Origin: Athripsodes cinereus
Taxonomy: Eukaryota; Arthropoda; Insecta; Trichoptera; Leptoceridae
Direction of reading: 5' to 3'
Assembly: GCA_947579605.1 (NCBI GenBank)
Contig: OX388314.1
Span: forward strand, 21,697,982-21,761,981
Length of the DNA stretch: 64,000 bases
The notes beneath the pieces were generated by a model, which searched no databases, was not told the DNA's origin, and saw nothing but the letters and a program-made list of their open reading frames with translations. Both the position numbers and the translations under genes were made by a program. Shown here piece by piece: positions 1 to 12,230 of the stretch. The stretch's first letter is position 1. Each line of letters starts with the position of its first letter.

Positions 1-95
1 TAAGTGTAATGTCTTATTCGCAATGCTGCCTTTAACAGGATATTTGAAAATTTACAAAAATAAGTGGGAAGAATATTTTGTTACAATATGACATC
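1..95 (-). repeat. SINE R1 fragment, cut by the window edge
   Basis: Part of the dispersed ~250-bp repeat named R1 here (full-length copy at 19,081-19,332). It shows the shared words ATGTCTTATTCG, CTGCC-TTTAACAGGA and AAGTGGGA in the same order as other copies. It is diverged, and its 3' half lies off the left edge. Confidence 0.5.
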
Positions 96-1366
96 TGAAT
101 GATATACGATATCTGAATGATATTTTATCAAACATGATATTCCAAGGCTCGATCACTTAAGTTCTACTAAAATGTTTCATAAGAACCATGAACAAAAAAT
201 GTGCAAAGAAACAAGTGTGAAACAAGTAATTAAAAATATTCTCTTCATAAAGTTAAAACATGGTTTTACAGAGTTAATCCTAGACCAGAAGGATGTTTTT
301 TTCTTGTAATAACATAAAGAGAATCACGTAGAATCTATTGTATACTTGTAGAAATTCATAGACTTACTTCGCTATTCTATGTAAGAAAGAATGCAAAAGT
401 CAAGCTTATTTATAACGAATGTGGAAGTAATGAAATTCTCAATGAAACGAACATCTCAGGACCACGATTTGCCATGCTTGAAATTTACATCAATCTATCT
501 CAAGCCCTTAATGAAATTTCCTAGTGAGTATTTTTGAATTTCAATATTTTGATTTTACAACAAATATAATCGATTTGGGTCAAAGAAAATTTTGTTGAGT
601 TTTCGGACAATCCTTAAGAAAATAAATTTAAGTTTTTTTGAGTAAACCATTGCTTAATTTACCTTCTGTGCCTGGCCTATACCTATCCACTTCAACAGGT
701 TGCGATAGACATCGCCTTGCTTTTTCGTAGAATCGGATTTTCAGGACTACAGCCGTCCCCTGTCAGTAGTTATATTTAATATATGTACCAATTATTTATT
801 TCTTTATTGGTAAAAAAAAATAACATTGTTAAAATAACATATTCATAAAAAAATTGTTGACTCCTGATAAAGAACCCAGACAGCAATTAAATGGTGGTAT
901 ATTGACAGCATCATTTTAAACGGTTCATAAACTACTACAGTATAAACATTTCTTTTGTCCCATATTCTTCGTTATAAAGACATCTTCAATGTAACTTAAT
1001 ACAGTGGAGAAGAGCAACAATGAACAATTAAACGTGGAGAGAGTAGCAAATGAAAAAACTTTCACGCTCCAAATGTGCCAAGTTTCCCGGATACTGCCGT
1101 TAATCTTACAAGAAACTAGTCTTAATTATTAACATACATTCATTATTATACACTACCCTAGGCGGCTCTGTATGCAGAGCGTATCAACAACACGCTATGT
1201 GGAAACATCGAGAGTATCATCATTATGTGTTAAGATTGTTTCTCCAATAAAAAAAAATACAAGAATTTCGATAACTGTATAAAAAAAGATACGGTGAAAA
1301 ATATATTAAGCCTGTTACGGCCACGGGTGATGTACGAGCATAAACTTTTGAAGTTTACAGTCGAAT
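96..1366. other. AT-rich stretch without a recognised gene
   Basis: No convincing coding frame or RNA gene is visible. A short GC-richer patch at about 660-775 stands out from its surroundings and may be an old repeat remnant, but I could not assign it. Confidence 0.5.
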
Positions 1367-1452
1367 CATTAAATATTCAACATGAATTGTGCTCTCATTA
1401 AATATTCAACATGAATTGTGCTCTCATTAAATATTCAACATGAATTGTGCTC
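1367..1452. repeat. Three tandem copies of a 29-bp unit
   Basis: The unit starting CATTAAATATTCAACATGAA begins at 1,367, 1,396 and 1,425. The first two copies are identical and the third lacks its last base; a fourth starts (CATTAA) at 1,453 and breaks off. The near identity suggests a recent slippage or unequal-exchange event. Confidence 0.9.
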
Positions 1453-2299
1453 CATTAACAGAAAAGCAGAATTTTATGCTTTACAGAGAACGAATGACAT
1501 AACAAATCTATTTTTTATTATGTGTTAAGGATATGGACTATAACTTATTTAATTCCTAATTATAAAAATCTAATTTCCTAAAGTGATGATTTTTTACCTT
1601 CCAAACCAAACAATTAAAATTTATCGAGTTATCGACATTAATTTTGTCTTTAACTCTCATATTGTCGAGAGTAGAAAGACTCGATATGTAGCATCTAAAG
1701 ACATTGAGATATGAAGAGAAACACAAGATAGTTACACTCTTAGTAATAGTAGAATACAGGGAATGAGGAAGTGGGAATTTAGAGTTTAACTTGTTTGCTT
1801 GTTCCATTTCTCGCTGCAGAGACTATTAATATCTTAGGAAGATGCAATACTAAGCCTTTGGAATAATTAATAAAGATATCGATCATTCGCTAAATACTTT
1901 GACTACACTACGTGAGTAAAATCTCTTCACTACTTAGTACTTGTATCATGATTACTACTACAAGACTAATACTAAAGAACATAGGAAATATTAATGAGAT
2001 TCATCCATAGTCGAGTATTTTACAATGGACCAAAATCCGTGCAAAGCTTTCTAGCAATTTAGATTAAAGATTCATTATTATATCTCGCAGATGAACGAAT
2101 GTAAAAGATATAAATAGAGCGAATTCTAAATGATTCTCAGAATGGAAGAAACACGTAGGTATGTTATATTCAATTCACTAATACAATGAATAACATTCCT
2201 TAAATTAAATTACATGCAAATGGACGATCTTTAAAATAAGAAATATCTTAAAAACAAAAATGTTAGTAAATATTTATTTTGAAGAAACGTAATTTTGTC
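1453..2299. other. AT-rich stretch without a recognised gene
   Basis: Nothing recognisable on either strand. A minus-strand open frame of 83 codons at 1,556-1,807 is low in complexity and resembles no family I know, so it is not called a gene. Confidence 0.5.
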
Positions 2300-2307
2300 A
2301 TCTAGAT

Positions 2308-2785
2308 CAGTGTTCCGCAAACTTTTTGTGTTCAAGGTACACCTATCAAATCCAAATCAAGAAATTTTAGAGGTACACCAAAGAAAAAGTATTGTGTATT
2401 TAATATCTATTTATTAGCAAAATCAATATAAGTACCTAATATGAAAAGATGTTTAGTGAGAAATGTGAGCCTGTTTAACTGAGCACAGGTGAGCTCCGTG
2501 CAACAAAGTGCCTCACTCTTATAGCTCTCATTAAGGGTTGTACCCTCCCTTACCCGTGGATGTTTCAGGAATGGTAGTTCCTATGTCATCCACACTCCCC
2601 TCGACAAAACCTCCCCACAGTTAATAACAACCGTTAATGTCCCTAAAGGTTTTACAATATTTCTTTTAGCTCTCAGCTATTTTTAGGTGAATTATCTTCA
2701 CAAAACCTTGATTTTTTTTCAGCGGCACACCAACTAATGACCACGGTACACCAGTGTGCCGCGGCACACGCTTTGCGGAACACTG
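2308..2785. mobile_element. Non-autonomous hAT element with 8-bp target duplication
   Basis: The ends are inverted repeats beginning CAGTGTTCCGCAAAC and finishing GTTTGCGG-type sequence ending GGAACACTG. They are flanked on both sides by the 8-bp duplication ATCTAGAT (2,300-2,307 and 2,786-2,793). The TA at the centre of the duplication fits the Buster/Charlie branch of hAT transposons. At 478 bp, with no transposase frame, it must have relied on an enzyme made elsewhere. The subterminal GGTACACC words recur at both ends, as in many hAT families. Confidence 0.93.
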
Positions 2786-2793
2786 ATCTAGAT

Positions 2794-4595
2794 GACAATA
2801 AAAAACGGGTGGTATGCCTCATTGTTGACTAAATACGTTAAAATATGATTGACATAATTTTTTTTTTAATTTGAAGAGGCGTGTTTTTTTTAATGAGAAT
2901 ATATTTTTGAGAAATTTGTATTCATATTTTGTTTGCGTTAAGGCAATTCAAATAAAATTTAAAAATTAACATTATCAAAAATGTCGAAGATAATCCATTG
3001 GTAAATAAATGAAAGTAGGTATGTATCCAGATAATTTTCTGGAGTACAGTAGGTGGATCTGCAAATATGTTTCATATTTCAGAAAATTCGTGCTTCCCAA
3101 TTTCATTGAAAAATCGATTTTTTTATGTCACAGAGAGAATGATTTGGATGTTTGTTAAATTAAATAAGTACGCTGATAAAGTGGTTGCATCAATAATGGT
3201 GTTTTCATTCATAATGCTATGATTAAAAAAAAATGAAGAGCGAAATGATTCCAAATACGTATTCAAAATTTTAAAATTGAAACTGCATAATACGAGCACA
3301 TACATCAACGTTATCAGCTGGAGCAGAGAGCGAAATCAATTTCCAATGCTGGTAGGTACGCCAAGTAAACTTCCAGTGAGATATCTTCGAGTCAATTTTT
3401 CTCAAGACAAATCTTCTTCATTTCCATATTAAGGTAGCTATTTGCTACACGTGCCGGTAATATTTGTAGAAACACTCATTTGCCAAACAAATTTTCATAC
3501 GCGTAAATTTCTAGATACAATTTATGAAAAAAGTGGAACACTTTTTGATATATGAATTATGTAACGCCATATTCTTGCTTCTGTTGAAGGTGTTTCGTTA
3601 CATCATTAAAAAAATCTTTATATTTCACGAACAGCTTTCTGTAAAATATTTGGAGTTTTTTTGTATAGGACAACGGTAAAAAAATATGTTCAACTAAATT
3701 GGAACGAGCAACGACCTGATTCTGGAAAAAAACTTTACATTTTTATAAATAATATCAGTGCAATTAAATGAAAACAAAGGCATTGTAATGAAGCTTACTA
3801 TAATAAACAAAACAAACGAATGTCGAAAGAAAAGGAAACAGTTGAAATGCAAAAATGCAATATTATTGTTTTTGTAGAGAAATAGACGTCACGGCAAGAT
3901 TCATTTTACAAAGAAACGCGAAGTTCATATTATTTTGCCTGTATTAAAAATAACGATTTTCTTTTTCCTCTTAATAATTACACGTCATGAGCATCGTCCA
4001 ATATAAGATTAAATTTATATTCAATTGAATATATATATATATATATATATATTGAATTCATTTCTCGTAATGTGTCTTAAAAAAAACAAACATGCGGATT
4101 GGAATGGGGGAGATTTACATTTAAAAAAATTATAAAAAATATTATTCTCAAAATTTCTTTAAGCAGTGTATATTTTCAGACAACCGACTCAGGTTATGAA
4201 AACAATGGGTGGTTTGATAAATATGTATGTGTGAGTGGGTATAGCATATTTATTTGTATGTATATGCTAGAAGGTACTAATACAATCGAAAGAAGAATTT
4301 CCATTTATAAGATGGTATTTAAATCATATTATATTCATTTGCATCAGCTTGATTTAAAACGAAAAAAAATATTTACAGACCAATTAGATCATCACCGCCA
4401 CTAGAAGATAGGCTACGTGATTGTAATAAAAATGCAGGATTCTTTCTCCATGCCAAAATAATAAAAAATAATAAAAAGGTTGGATTCCTTACGTGATATG
4501 TAATGTTTTATGATGTAAATTCAGTTTTCATAGTTATTTACCGTGTAACTGTAAAGCTATTTGTTTGTATTATATTGATAAAAAAATGAAAAAAG
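2794..4595. other. AT-rich stretch; (AT)n microsatellite at 4,028-4,053
   Basis: No gene is recognisable. The longest plus-strand frame, 101 codons at 4,099-4,404, is AT-driven and has no family features. The AT run at 4,028-4,053 is flanked by TCAATTGAAT and ATTGAATTCA, which makes it part of a short symmetric structure. Confidence 0.5.
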
Positions 4596-4722
4596 GGCAT
4601 AACCAACATGTGGGGTAGCCAGCAGATCAGCAACATGTGAGAAACATGCAAGCTGTCCTCTCTGTGTCAACGAAAAAATAAATGGGTGTCATACATCATC
4701 GCTGAATTTAAAATGTTTATAA
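4596..4722 (-). repeat. SINE R1, 3' half
   Basis: It carries GTGGGGTAGCCAGCAGATCAG, the CTGTCCTCTCTGTGTC word and ATCATCGCTGAATTTAAAATG, all in R1 order. The tRNA-like head is missing, as expected of a truncated copy. A LINE fragment follows directly. Confidence 0.75.
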
Positions 4723-4728
4723 TTACTT

Positions 4729-4862
4729 ATGTAGATCTAAAGGAGCTAAATGCTAAAGATGACTGGCATTCCATTGCTCAAGAAAGAAAGGCTTGAAGAT
4801 ATATTGTTTTGAAGGCAAAGGTCCTGCAAGGGCTGTTCGGCCATGGGAAGTAAGTAAGTAGT
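4729..4862 (+). pseudogene. LINE C-terminal remnant (RTE/jockey-like)
   Basis: Translating this strand gives a short run that reads ELNAKDDWHSIAQERKA, then a stop, then further residues including GLFGHGK. The same passage appears in mutated form on the minus strand near 19,985-20,106 and 13,965-14,040. Those copies follow a LINE C-terminal domain, so this is the very end of the same protein. It is 5'-truncated and not functional. The exact clade is not certain. Confidence 0.5.
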
Positions 4863-5336
4863 ATAATTACTTCAAAAAGTTAATTCATATATTTTGAGCA
4901 ATACAATCAAAGAACCTAGAGCAATTAAATGAAAAATAAGTTCTTCATAAATTACCGATCCCGGCGCAATTGGTGTTGGCATAAAATAATCTAATATCGC
5001 TCCCCAGTTCATCCACCCTCAGGATTGGCTGTAGGAGCAATGATAATAATATTGAGGAGTAGAAGTGAAATGCATTTGATAAATAGGTTTCGTCACCTCA
5101 CCCGACTCCAGAGACCACACCACAGTTGAACCTTAATCACCTTTGTCACAACGTAAAGAACGATTGAGGGATTGAATTATTGCTTTCAATAAGAAAATAA
5201 AAATGATAATAAATTAGGTTTAAAAAGAGAAAATAAAGTGAGAGGAAAAACATTTTAAGCTGAAATTGATTCCATAATTTGGAACTATCTGGAAAGGATA
5301 TAGAGTGTGTGATCAAGAAGGGTAAATTTTATTGTT
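4863..5336. other. AT-rich stretch without a recognised gene
   Basis: Nothing supported. A slightly GC-richer piece near 5,095-5,140 may be old repeat sequence. Confidence 0.4.
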
Positions 5337-5540
5337 TCGTATCCCACATGTAGCACAGCCAGCAGACTAAATACAAATATTAAACATGCAAATTGTCATC
5401 TCCGTGTCAAAAGAGTTAAAACATTCAAGATGGGTGACATATTCAATCGTTGAATCGCAGCTGTTAAATGTCTTATTCGTATGTTTTTTACCCGCCTTTC
5501 GAAAACTTACACAAAAGAGTGGGAAACCTTTTATTTGTGG
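5337..5540 (-). repeat. SINE R1, nearly full length
   Basis: Copy with ATCCCACATGTAGCACAGCC, CATGCAAATTGTCATCTCCG, AACATTCAAGATGGGTGAC, TTCGAAAACTTACAC and AAGAGTGGGA in consensus order. It is diverged relative to the copy at 19,081-19,332. Confidence 0.8.
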
Positions 5541-5694
5541 GAGACTCCAAAGAACAACGGAAATAATTTAGAATAACGGTAAAAATAGAATAGTAAATAC
5601 GCGTCCATATAGTTAATATTGTCGATAGGCGGTACCTACTTGGTGGATTGAATTTATTAACATGGATAAGAAAGTCAGCAAATATTTCCACAGA

Positions 5695-5821
5695 ACTTAA
5701 TTAGATGTGAGCTGGTTTCCGGGAGGTTGTGCTCTCATCATCAGGCTTGTTTTACGTAGCTCCACGCTAGCCTAATGATGAGAGCAGAAGCTCCTGAAAG
5801 CCAATTCGCGATTAATTAAGT
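5695..5821. repeat. Imperfect foldback element, ~50-bp arms
   Basis: The left arm includes GTGCTCTCATCATCAGGCT and the right arm AGCCTAATGATGAGAGCAG. Pairing continues outward through GGTTTCCGGGAGG / CTCCTGAAAGCC to CTTAATTA at both ends. Several mismatches mark it as old. It has the shape of a foldback MITE; no target duplication is clear. Confidence 0.7.
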
Positions 5822-6717
5822 CCCGTGGAAGTACTTATTAAAAAGGTTTTATTTAAACTTAAAATGCCTACTATTCGTTTGAGATATTTAATATTTCGCG
5901 GTTAAATGAAAATAGCTACGTCCAACTGTTGATTGAGACATTGACGTGTCTGTATAGAGATAAAAGACGTCTTTATTGACATCTTAAGTTCGCTTTTAAA
6001 TAACAATAAGACAGTGTAATCTGGTGGAAAAGACAAAAACAAACAACAATAATACAAAAAGTTTGTAATAATAAAAAGGTAGATGTAAGTTGTAGAAGCT
6101 TGCAGAAACATTGCTGTTAAGACTATTCAAACAAAAGTGGCCATTGCCGTAACATAAAAACTTATTTGGCAGAACAGAATGTACATTTCTCGTAAAGTAT
6201 CTTTGGAACGAGTGTAATGGTCCGTTGCGTCCTCTTCTCTTGAATCTTTCAAAAGTATTAGATCTGGGGACTGCAAAAAGAATGAAATTACATTCTCCCT
6301 TAAGACCCTCATACATGTAACTTGTTTTTTTTTTATTTTGGAAACAAGTTAAAGAATTTTGCATCATCTAAATTTTGTATCACTTAAAGAATTTTGTATG
6401 ATTTGTGTCACCCATATCACAACATTTCTCATGCCGATTTAAACGGTATTGAAATCGTGAGTCTTTTTAGCGGTCAAAAGTTTCACTGTCGATAAGGAAT
6501 TGTGATCTTTAGATTGGATATTGTTAAAACACAGCCTAGTTATGACTTCAGGTATACTAGAAAATTGTAGTGCACAGTCTGATTTGCCATATGTGTAATA
6601 TCATCTGACATCTAATAGGAATCCTACCAAGATATGTGATTTTCAAAAATGATTACGCTTCTGAGTTTGAGCGTAAAAGCGGTGCAAGCAAAAAAAAAAA
6701 CATCTCAGCAACGAAGG
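5822..6717. other. AT-rich stretch; weak LINE-like remnant on minus strand near 6,120-6,315
   Basis: A minus-strand frame of about 60 codons contains HYTRSKDTLRE followed by SFYVTAMATF. This recalls the YNTRSK...SF segment near the C-terminus of some LINE proteins. The similarity is by eye and weak, and the frame stops soon after. The rest of the stretch shows nothing. Confidence 0.25.
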
Positions 6718-6762
6718 TAATAGAATGGACTCCATAATAATATTATGGGGTCCATTCTATTA
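6718..6762. repeat. Short palindrome, 21-bp arms
   Basis: TAATAGAATGGACTCCATAAT pairs with ATTATGGGGTCCATTCTATTA, with one mismatch and a 3-base loop. The function is unknown. Confidence 0.8.
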
Positions 6763-8149
6763 ACTTATATCTAACGTTAACACATATTAGATAAAAGTAT
6801 GTCCAATGGTAATCTCAGTAGAGGTCGATATGATTGATTCTAGATGAGCCGAAGTGAAATAAATTCTAAAGAATAAGATAATATAAATTAAACTATAAAT
6901 ATTTGAACAAATGCTAGGTATATATGTCGCAGAAAATTTAATTTATTTGAAAACCGGTAATCGAGAAAAGGTAGAAATAAAATTTGTACGTTTTTCATTA
7001 CTTTGTGTAAACCAATTATTTCTGAAAGTCCATGTAGAATTTGTAGTGTAGCTTAGTCAAATATTAACAGACATTACACAGGAACATAATATACCTAATA
7101 ATAATACCTACATTATATGTACTTATTTACGTACGGCGTTGCTACGTAAAATTTTATTGCAAGGTACGAAATAAAGCAGAGAGAATGTTTTGATAAGTAT
7201 CTTAAAAACATTGTAGACATCTAATTTAGACGATTGTTTTAGTACTAAATTTCGTAGATTGTATTGAATAATACTTAAAGAAATATGCTGAGTAGGGGGC
7301 TCGAGCCTTATGAATAAGTGACTTAAATAGATTTTCCTTATCCATGATATCATACTCACATTAACTTATTTTCTAGTGAGAAGCACCTGGATGCTGATAA
7401 ATCTATACGAATCACAAAGTCGATGTAGGTCAGTGGTGAAATAAGCTGAAAAATCTAAAATACTTTTTTCATATTATCACACTCAGTCCATTTCACACTG
7501 TTTTTAATAAATTTTCATAAATATCGAATTGGATATGATTCTACGAGGTTTTAAAATAAACGTTGTGTCAAATGTGAGTTCACTGACATCTAAATGTTCA
7601 GAAAATACTGTGAATTTTCACATTCAAATCATTCGATAGAATTCTAAAACGAAATACTTTAAAAAATATATAACGTCTTTGTACAGAACGACCAAAAAAC
7701 GTAATCCTTTTGAATTCACAAGTGATGTGTGTATATTATTTCACATATCTACTACTATTATTATATTTTTCCGTATCTTCGTAAAGCTTTAAAAAAGTTA
7801 ATATCGCGGAAAAGTCGTCTTCCTCGCGTGTGAATTATGACGGCGTCGGTAGCTGAGCTTTTGCTTAATATAGACGTTGTAAGAAAGGAGGAAGAAAGAA
7901 CATAGACGGAGAAAAGGGAGTGGAATGAATAGAGAAGGTAAAAAATGGGCAAAAGTCAGAACTTCATATAGATTGTTACTGGTGTTTGAAGTTTTTAAAA
8001 ATATAATGTACATTCGATACGGTATTGTGTGATGATGTTGTAAAAAAAGAATAATCAAAAGTTGATGTTTTTTTTTCTGTTTATTATTACATAAAGGTTT
8101 TAAAATATATGTACGGATACCTAACTGCAATGTAACGGATTAGTGCATA
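6763..8149. other. AT-rich stretch without a recognised gene
   Basis: Minus-strand frames of up to 110 codons (7,798-8,130) are compositionally biased and unlike any known family. Nothing else is recognised. Confidence 0.5.
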
Positions 8150-8445
8150 AAACTGTACATACAATACTGTACACTAAAAGTAAAACTAAGTGATAAAATG
8201 GTATATAAAAAATTGAGTAGAAACAGTAAAATACAAATTACTATTCGAAAATAGCAAAATGCATGAAATATAGGAAAGAAACAGTAAAATGTATAAATTG
8301 GTGTGACGAAAAAGTAAAATTCAAAATAAATAGACAAAAACAGTAAAATGCATATAACAGTACGTAGGCATAAAAAACATTGTACAAACAAGCAAAATTC
8401 ATAAATCAGTAGGTATATTAAATAATGTACAAAATAGCAAAATAA
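8150..8445. repeat. Degenerate periodic repeat around AACAGTAAAATGCAT
   Basis: Variants of AACAGTAAAATGCAT or AATAGCAAAATGCAT start near 8,222, 8,250, 8,280, 8,310 and 8,339, a spacing of about 28-30 bases. Looser versions lie on both sides. It reads as an old tandem array that has drifted. It produces a misleading 83-codon minus-strand frame. Confidence 0.6.
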
Positions 8446-8756
8446 ATAAAATATAATGTGTATACAACATTTTTTCTCCTACCTTCCTGTCGACACCAAT
8501 TAATTTCCTCGTTTCCGAGTACAAGCAGGTACAACAAGTACAACATGAAAAAGGTAGTCGTCGATACATAAAACATACTCACAATAAATACATAGACAGT
8601 AGGTATGTATGTACGTATTTTAGTAGGTACTATATGCTAGTAGTAATAAATATTTTGAATAAATTATTCAATTTCAAATAACTTTATACCACGCGAATAC
8701 ACGAGTAATAGTAATATCTACGATTTTTAATAATAAAATATAACAAGTATGTAATG
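8446..8756. other. AT-rich stretch, nothing recognised
   Basis: It contains GTAGGTATGTATGTACGTA-like words that recur across the window, but no gene or element boundary. Confidence 0.4.
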
Positions 8757-8758
8757 TA

Positions 8759-9170
8759 CAGTAGTGGCCTAAAGTATGGAAACTATTAACAAAATGTATG
8801 AAAATGATCAAATAAAGGTATTTTTCTCTTTTTCTGAGGACGACAAAAGAATAAATAAATATTAAAATGTTAAAATAATTACTTCAATATTTACAAAACA
8901 AAACAAAAAAAAATAATTTCAATCATTAAGGGGCATCTCATAATTGGCTGTTGAAACTCATTAATGTTGGGGGGTTGAAATAAAACCCCCATTAAATGGT
9001 AAAAAACCAATGACTCATCCAAAAAATTATTGAATTTTAAAAAGAATAATGCTATTGACACATTTCAACCATAAAAATAAAATATTTTTATGAATAAGTG
9101 CATTAAAAACTTAACTTTTCTAGGAATTTAAACAAAATTCTAAGCGTTTCCACACTTATGGCCACTACTG
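8759..9170. mobile_element. Tc1/mariner-type MITE with TA target site
   Basis: The left end reads CAGTAGTGGCCTAAAGTATG and goes on GAAAC. The right end is the inverted counterpart, GTTTCCACACTTATGGCCAC followed by TACTG. Both ends abut TA (8,757-8,758 and 9,171-9,172), the duplication typical of the IS630-Tc1-mariner group. The 412 bp hold no transposase frame. Its ends differ from those of the Tc1-like element at 22,436-24,212, so it belongs to another family. Confidence 0.92.
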
Positions 9171-9172
9171 TA

Positions 9173-9879
9173 CTGGCTACGAAATAAAACAATTAGCGTA
9201 TATTTATTTTGATTAATATAATATATTAACATTTCGTACCTACTGTTGAATGAAAAACATAATAATACATACATACAGTAGGTACAGCATAGTATTACGT
9301 GATGTTGATGTTTTAATATATACCTAATACAAATAGTTTATTATTAGTATTTCAGCGCATTTTGTTATGTATTGGTTGGTCGCTCTTTATTAAATTGTTA
9401 TGCAATGTGTTAACTGTTATTGAAAATATGCACTTAATTATGCAACGTGTAAATAAATTACACGTTAAATACACTTTTAACATTTTTCAATATTCATATT
9501 TTAAACGCATATAATCTAGGATTTGTAGAAAGCTCATATACAATTTTTAGGTAATATGTATCTTAATTAATACACTTATTCGTGATGTAAAGAATAAAAA
9601 AAAATATCTGCACCTCAATTATTCTAATCTTAGGGGCACTAAATGCATATAACCTTACTCAATTTAGATAGACTTTGTGCCAATTGAGTTTATTCTTCCC
9701 ATAATATTAATGCCATTCAAATATCGTAATCATGTAAAAAATGCATCAACGAAGTTATGGACGGTAAAACAGCGCGAAATGATTATGGCCATTATAATCC
9801 ACTGACTTACACAGAATCATATTATGTTCATTCATTCAATCCTATTAATTGGTTAATCAGTAAACTGAATGTGTGTATA
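9173..9879. other. AT-rich stretch, nothing recognised
   Basis: No coding frame, repeat boundary or RNA gene could be supported. Confidence 0.4.
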
Positions 9880-9930
9880 AAAAAGCATGCAAATCATCCT
9901 CTCCGTGCTGTGAATTGTATGTCCAAAGGT
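9880..9930 (-). repeat. SINE R1 internal fragment
   Basis: AAGCATGCAAATCATCCTCT then CCGTGCTGTGAATTG matches the R1 internal word ATGCAAACTGTCCTC-TTCGTGCCAAT. Only this part is visible; it lies inside a spurious 69-codon frame. Confidence 0.5.
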
Positions 9931-10740
9931 ACAAATGCAAAGCTTCTGAGTAAAAAAAGAAGATAACTAAGATGTACAAGTAATAACACTGAAACAATAA
10001 AGTAGGTAGGTGTCTACTAACCAAACATCTTCAACAACAAATAAACTACTAAGATTGAAACTAAAGGGAAACTTTCCAAAGAAATTAATCATGTCAAACC
10101 AATGAAAAAGTAATAATAATAGAACGCTTTATTAAAATCTGGAATAACGTGAAATATAATAATATTAGCGAATAGAGAATAAGATGAAGGACGGTAATAA
10201 TTATTGCTTAATTAATTATCCATTATGATAAGACTGAAACTTTGCCATAGAGTGACATGCCGCCGAGTTAAAAAGACAATCAAAAGTGATAATAAACACA
10301 CTCGATGTCTTGAACTGATAAGGAGCAGAAGCAAATGGGATTAGCAGTTACGGTGAAATGTAGCACTATTGAAAGTAGCAGTTTGAAAAAAAAGATTCCT
10401 AAAATTGTGAAATAGTTAGTTGATGGTTTGGTTTCAGTTTGATTCAAAATTGTCCAAAAGTATAGATATTTTTAATTTGCATTTTTTTTCCAAATTCTGG
10501 ATTAGATGTTAGTTTCTTAAGATTATCAATTCTAACACGAAAGATAATTAGCATACGTCTATTGAGTATTTACTCGTACGATGAACAATGCTCAACACTG
10601 AATTACTAGGCACATCAAGATTGTTAACAATACAAAACATTTTGTCAAATATGGTACACTGTTACTTCTAAATTAAATCAACTATCTTAAATGTTATGAC
10701 GAATCTAAAACAATTTATGCAATTTTTATATACGATACAT
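9931..10740. other. AT-rich stretch, nothing recognised
   Basis: No coding frame or element boundary could be supported. Confidence 0.4.
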
Positions 10741-10744
10741 TAAA

Positions 10745-10990
10745 CATTTTTTATTTTTTTTATTTATTTTATTACACTAATAATATACAAATCTTATACA
10801 TATTCTCATTGATGCTGCCCAACTAGGTATAACCTGTTCTAGGGCAAACATCTCACAAACATATCAATCATATTGAAACATATGCACAATCACAAAAAGC
10901 ATTCATCTCCTATATTACACAATCACATTCATAACAAGAAAAACACTGCTGTAAACTGTCCATACATGAACATTGTGATAACAATGTTAA
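10745..10990 (-). repeat. Possible LINE 3' end in antisense
   Basis: It starts with TTTTTTTATTTATTTTATTA, the antisense look of an A-rich LINE tail with AATAAA. A C/A-rich stretch reminiscent of the 3'-untranslated part of the LINE at 26.5-26.9 kb follows. No coding remnant was found, so this is tentative. Confidence 0.3.
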
Positions 10991-12139
10991 CAAAATCAGC
11001 TGTGATTTTTATTGGACTCAATTGAATATTTCAATAAAATTTTAGGATTAAACTGTGATTTGTAACAGATAATAAACGTATCAAAAATTGTTACTGATGC
11101 GCAAGAGATAAAATGGGAATAAAGAGCGAAAGAAAAGGGAAAGGGACAACTTTATAACACGATCATCTAAGAAATTACAAGGCGACAGGAAGAAGTTTAA
11201 TAAGATTAATAACGTTATCTTAAAATCACTAAATCCGAAATAAGTCCGTCCGTGTAGGGCGTGCCGCCATCTTGTTATTCACGAACAATCCCGCCATTTT
11301 ATGCTGACTTTGTTACATCTATTGTTGTTACGTTTAATAGCTAATAATATTATCTCGCCTGTAAAGAGGTTTATGTCATTATTTTGTCAATGTGTTATGT
11401 GATCCCTTAGAGAACTATAAGAGGTATGTCTCTAATACCAAGAACAAATATTTGAGGGAGGAGCATAACGAATGTTCATGTATCCCAGAATATTGTAAAA
11501 CTTCATCAAGATTCTATTACTTAACAATAAAATAATGAGAGTTGTGTGAATTATTTTGTTCAAAGCATTATCTTGATACTTTATTAGTAAGAATTAAAAT
11601 TAATAGATAGGTACGTATTTTAATGGATTGAAGATTTAATGGGACAGAGTTTTTGTTATGCGCAAAACACATGAGATATTTTGAAGAGTTGCATTGTAGA
11701 TCTAGAGAGAAATATTAAGTTTTAAAAATAAGTTATTAAAAAAAGTAGTAAAACTTAAAACATTTGTTTTATCCTACATAAAATAATACGGAGTTTCACA
11801 AAAAAACTTAAAATCTATAAAAAAAAATTTGCGATCCTTTATGTATAAAAAGTATATAACTCTGCATCAAGGATAATACAAAAATAACAATAAGTAAAAA
11901 AATAAATACAGAGAAAAATAATCAATTTTAATATTTAAATTAAAACGCAGCACTTAATCATAAGCTCCGGGAAGCTTATGATGTTATTATTTCCATGGAA
12001 ATCTACATATAAATCGATTTTCACAAAACTACCAACACAAGCTCCTGCAGCGTCCCTGTGACAACTAAACTTTGAAAAGGTATTTTACATATTAAATTAC
12101 TGGATTTTAACTCCACAGTAATGTATGGAACAATCGATC
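10991..12139. other. AT-rich stretch, nothing recognised
   Basis: A slightly GC-richer piece at about 11,245-11,300 holds CCGCCATCTTG and CCCGCCATTTT, which might be part of a promoter-like or transposon-end sequence. Neither could be shown. Confidence 0.35.
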
Positions 12140-12230
12140 TCATCACAGTATCTATCACAAGTGGGGTAGCCAGCTGACCAATTGAGATAAATATAAAAGC
12201 CGTCTTTTCCGGGCCAATGACAGTTAGAAG
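12140..12230 (-). repeat. SINE R1, 3' third
   Basis: ATCACAAGTGGGGTAGCCAG followed by CTGACC, then CCGTCTTTTCCGGGCCAATG, matches the R1 3' region in order. Read in antisense it makes a cysteine-rich 68-residue frame, which is therefore not evidence for a peptide gene. Confidence 0.7.

Noticed and set aside
5996..6367. 123-codon minus-strand frame
   Set aside because: Low complexity and overlapping frames; at best part of it is a weak LINE trace, noted separately at low confidence.
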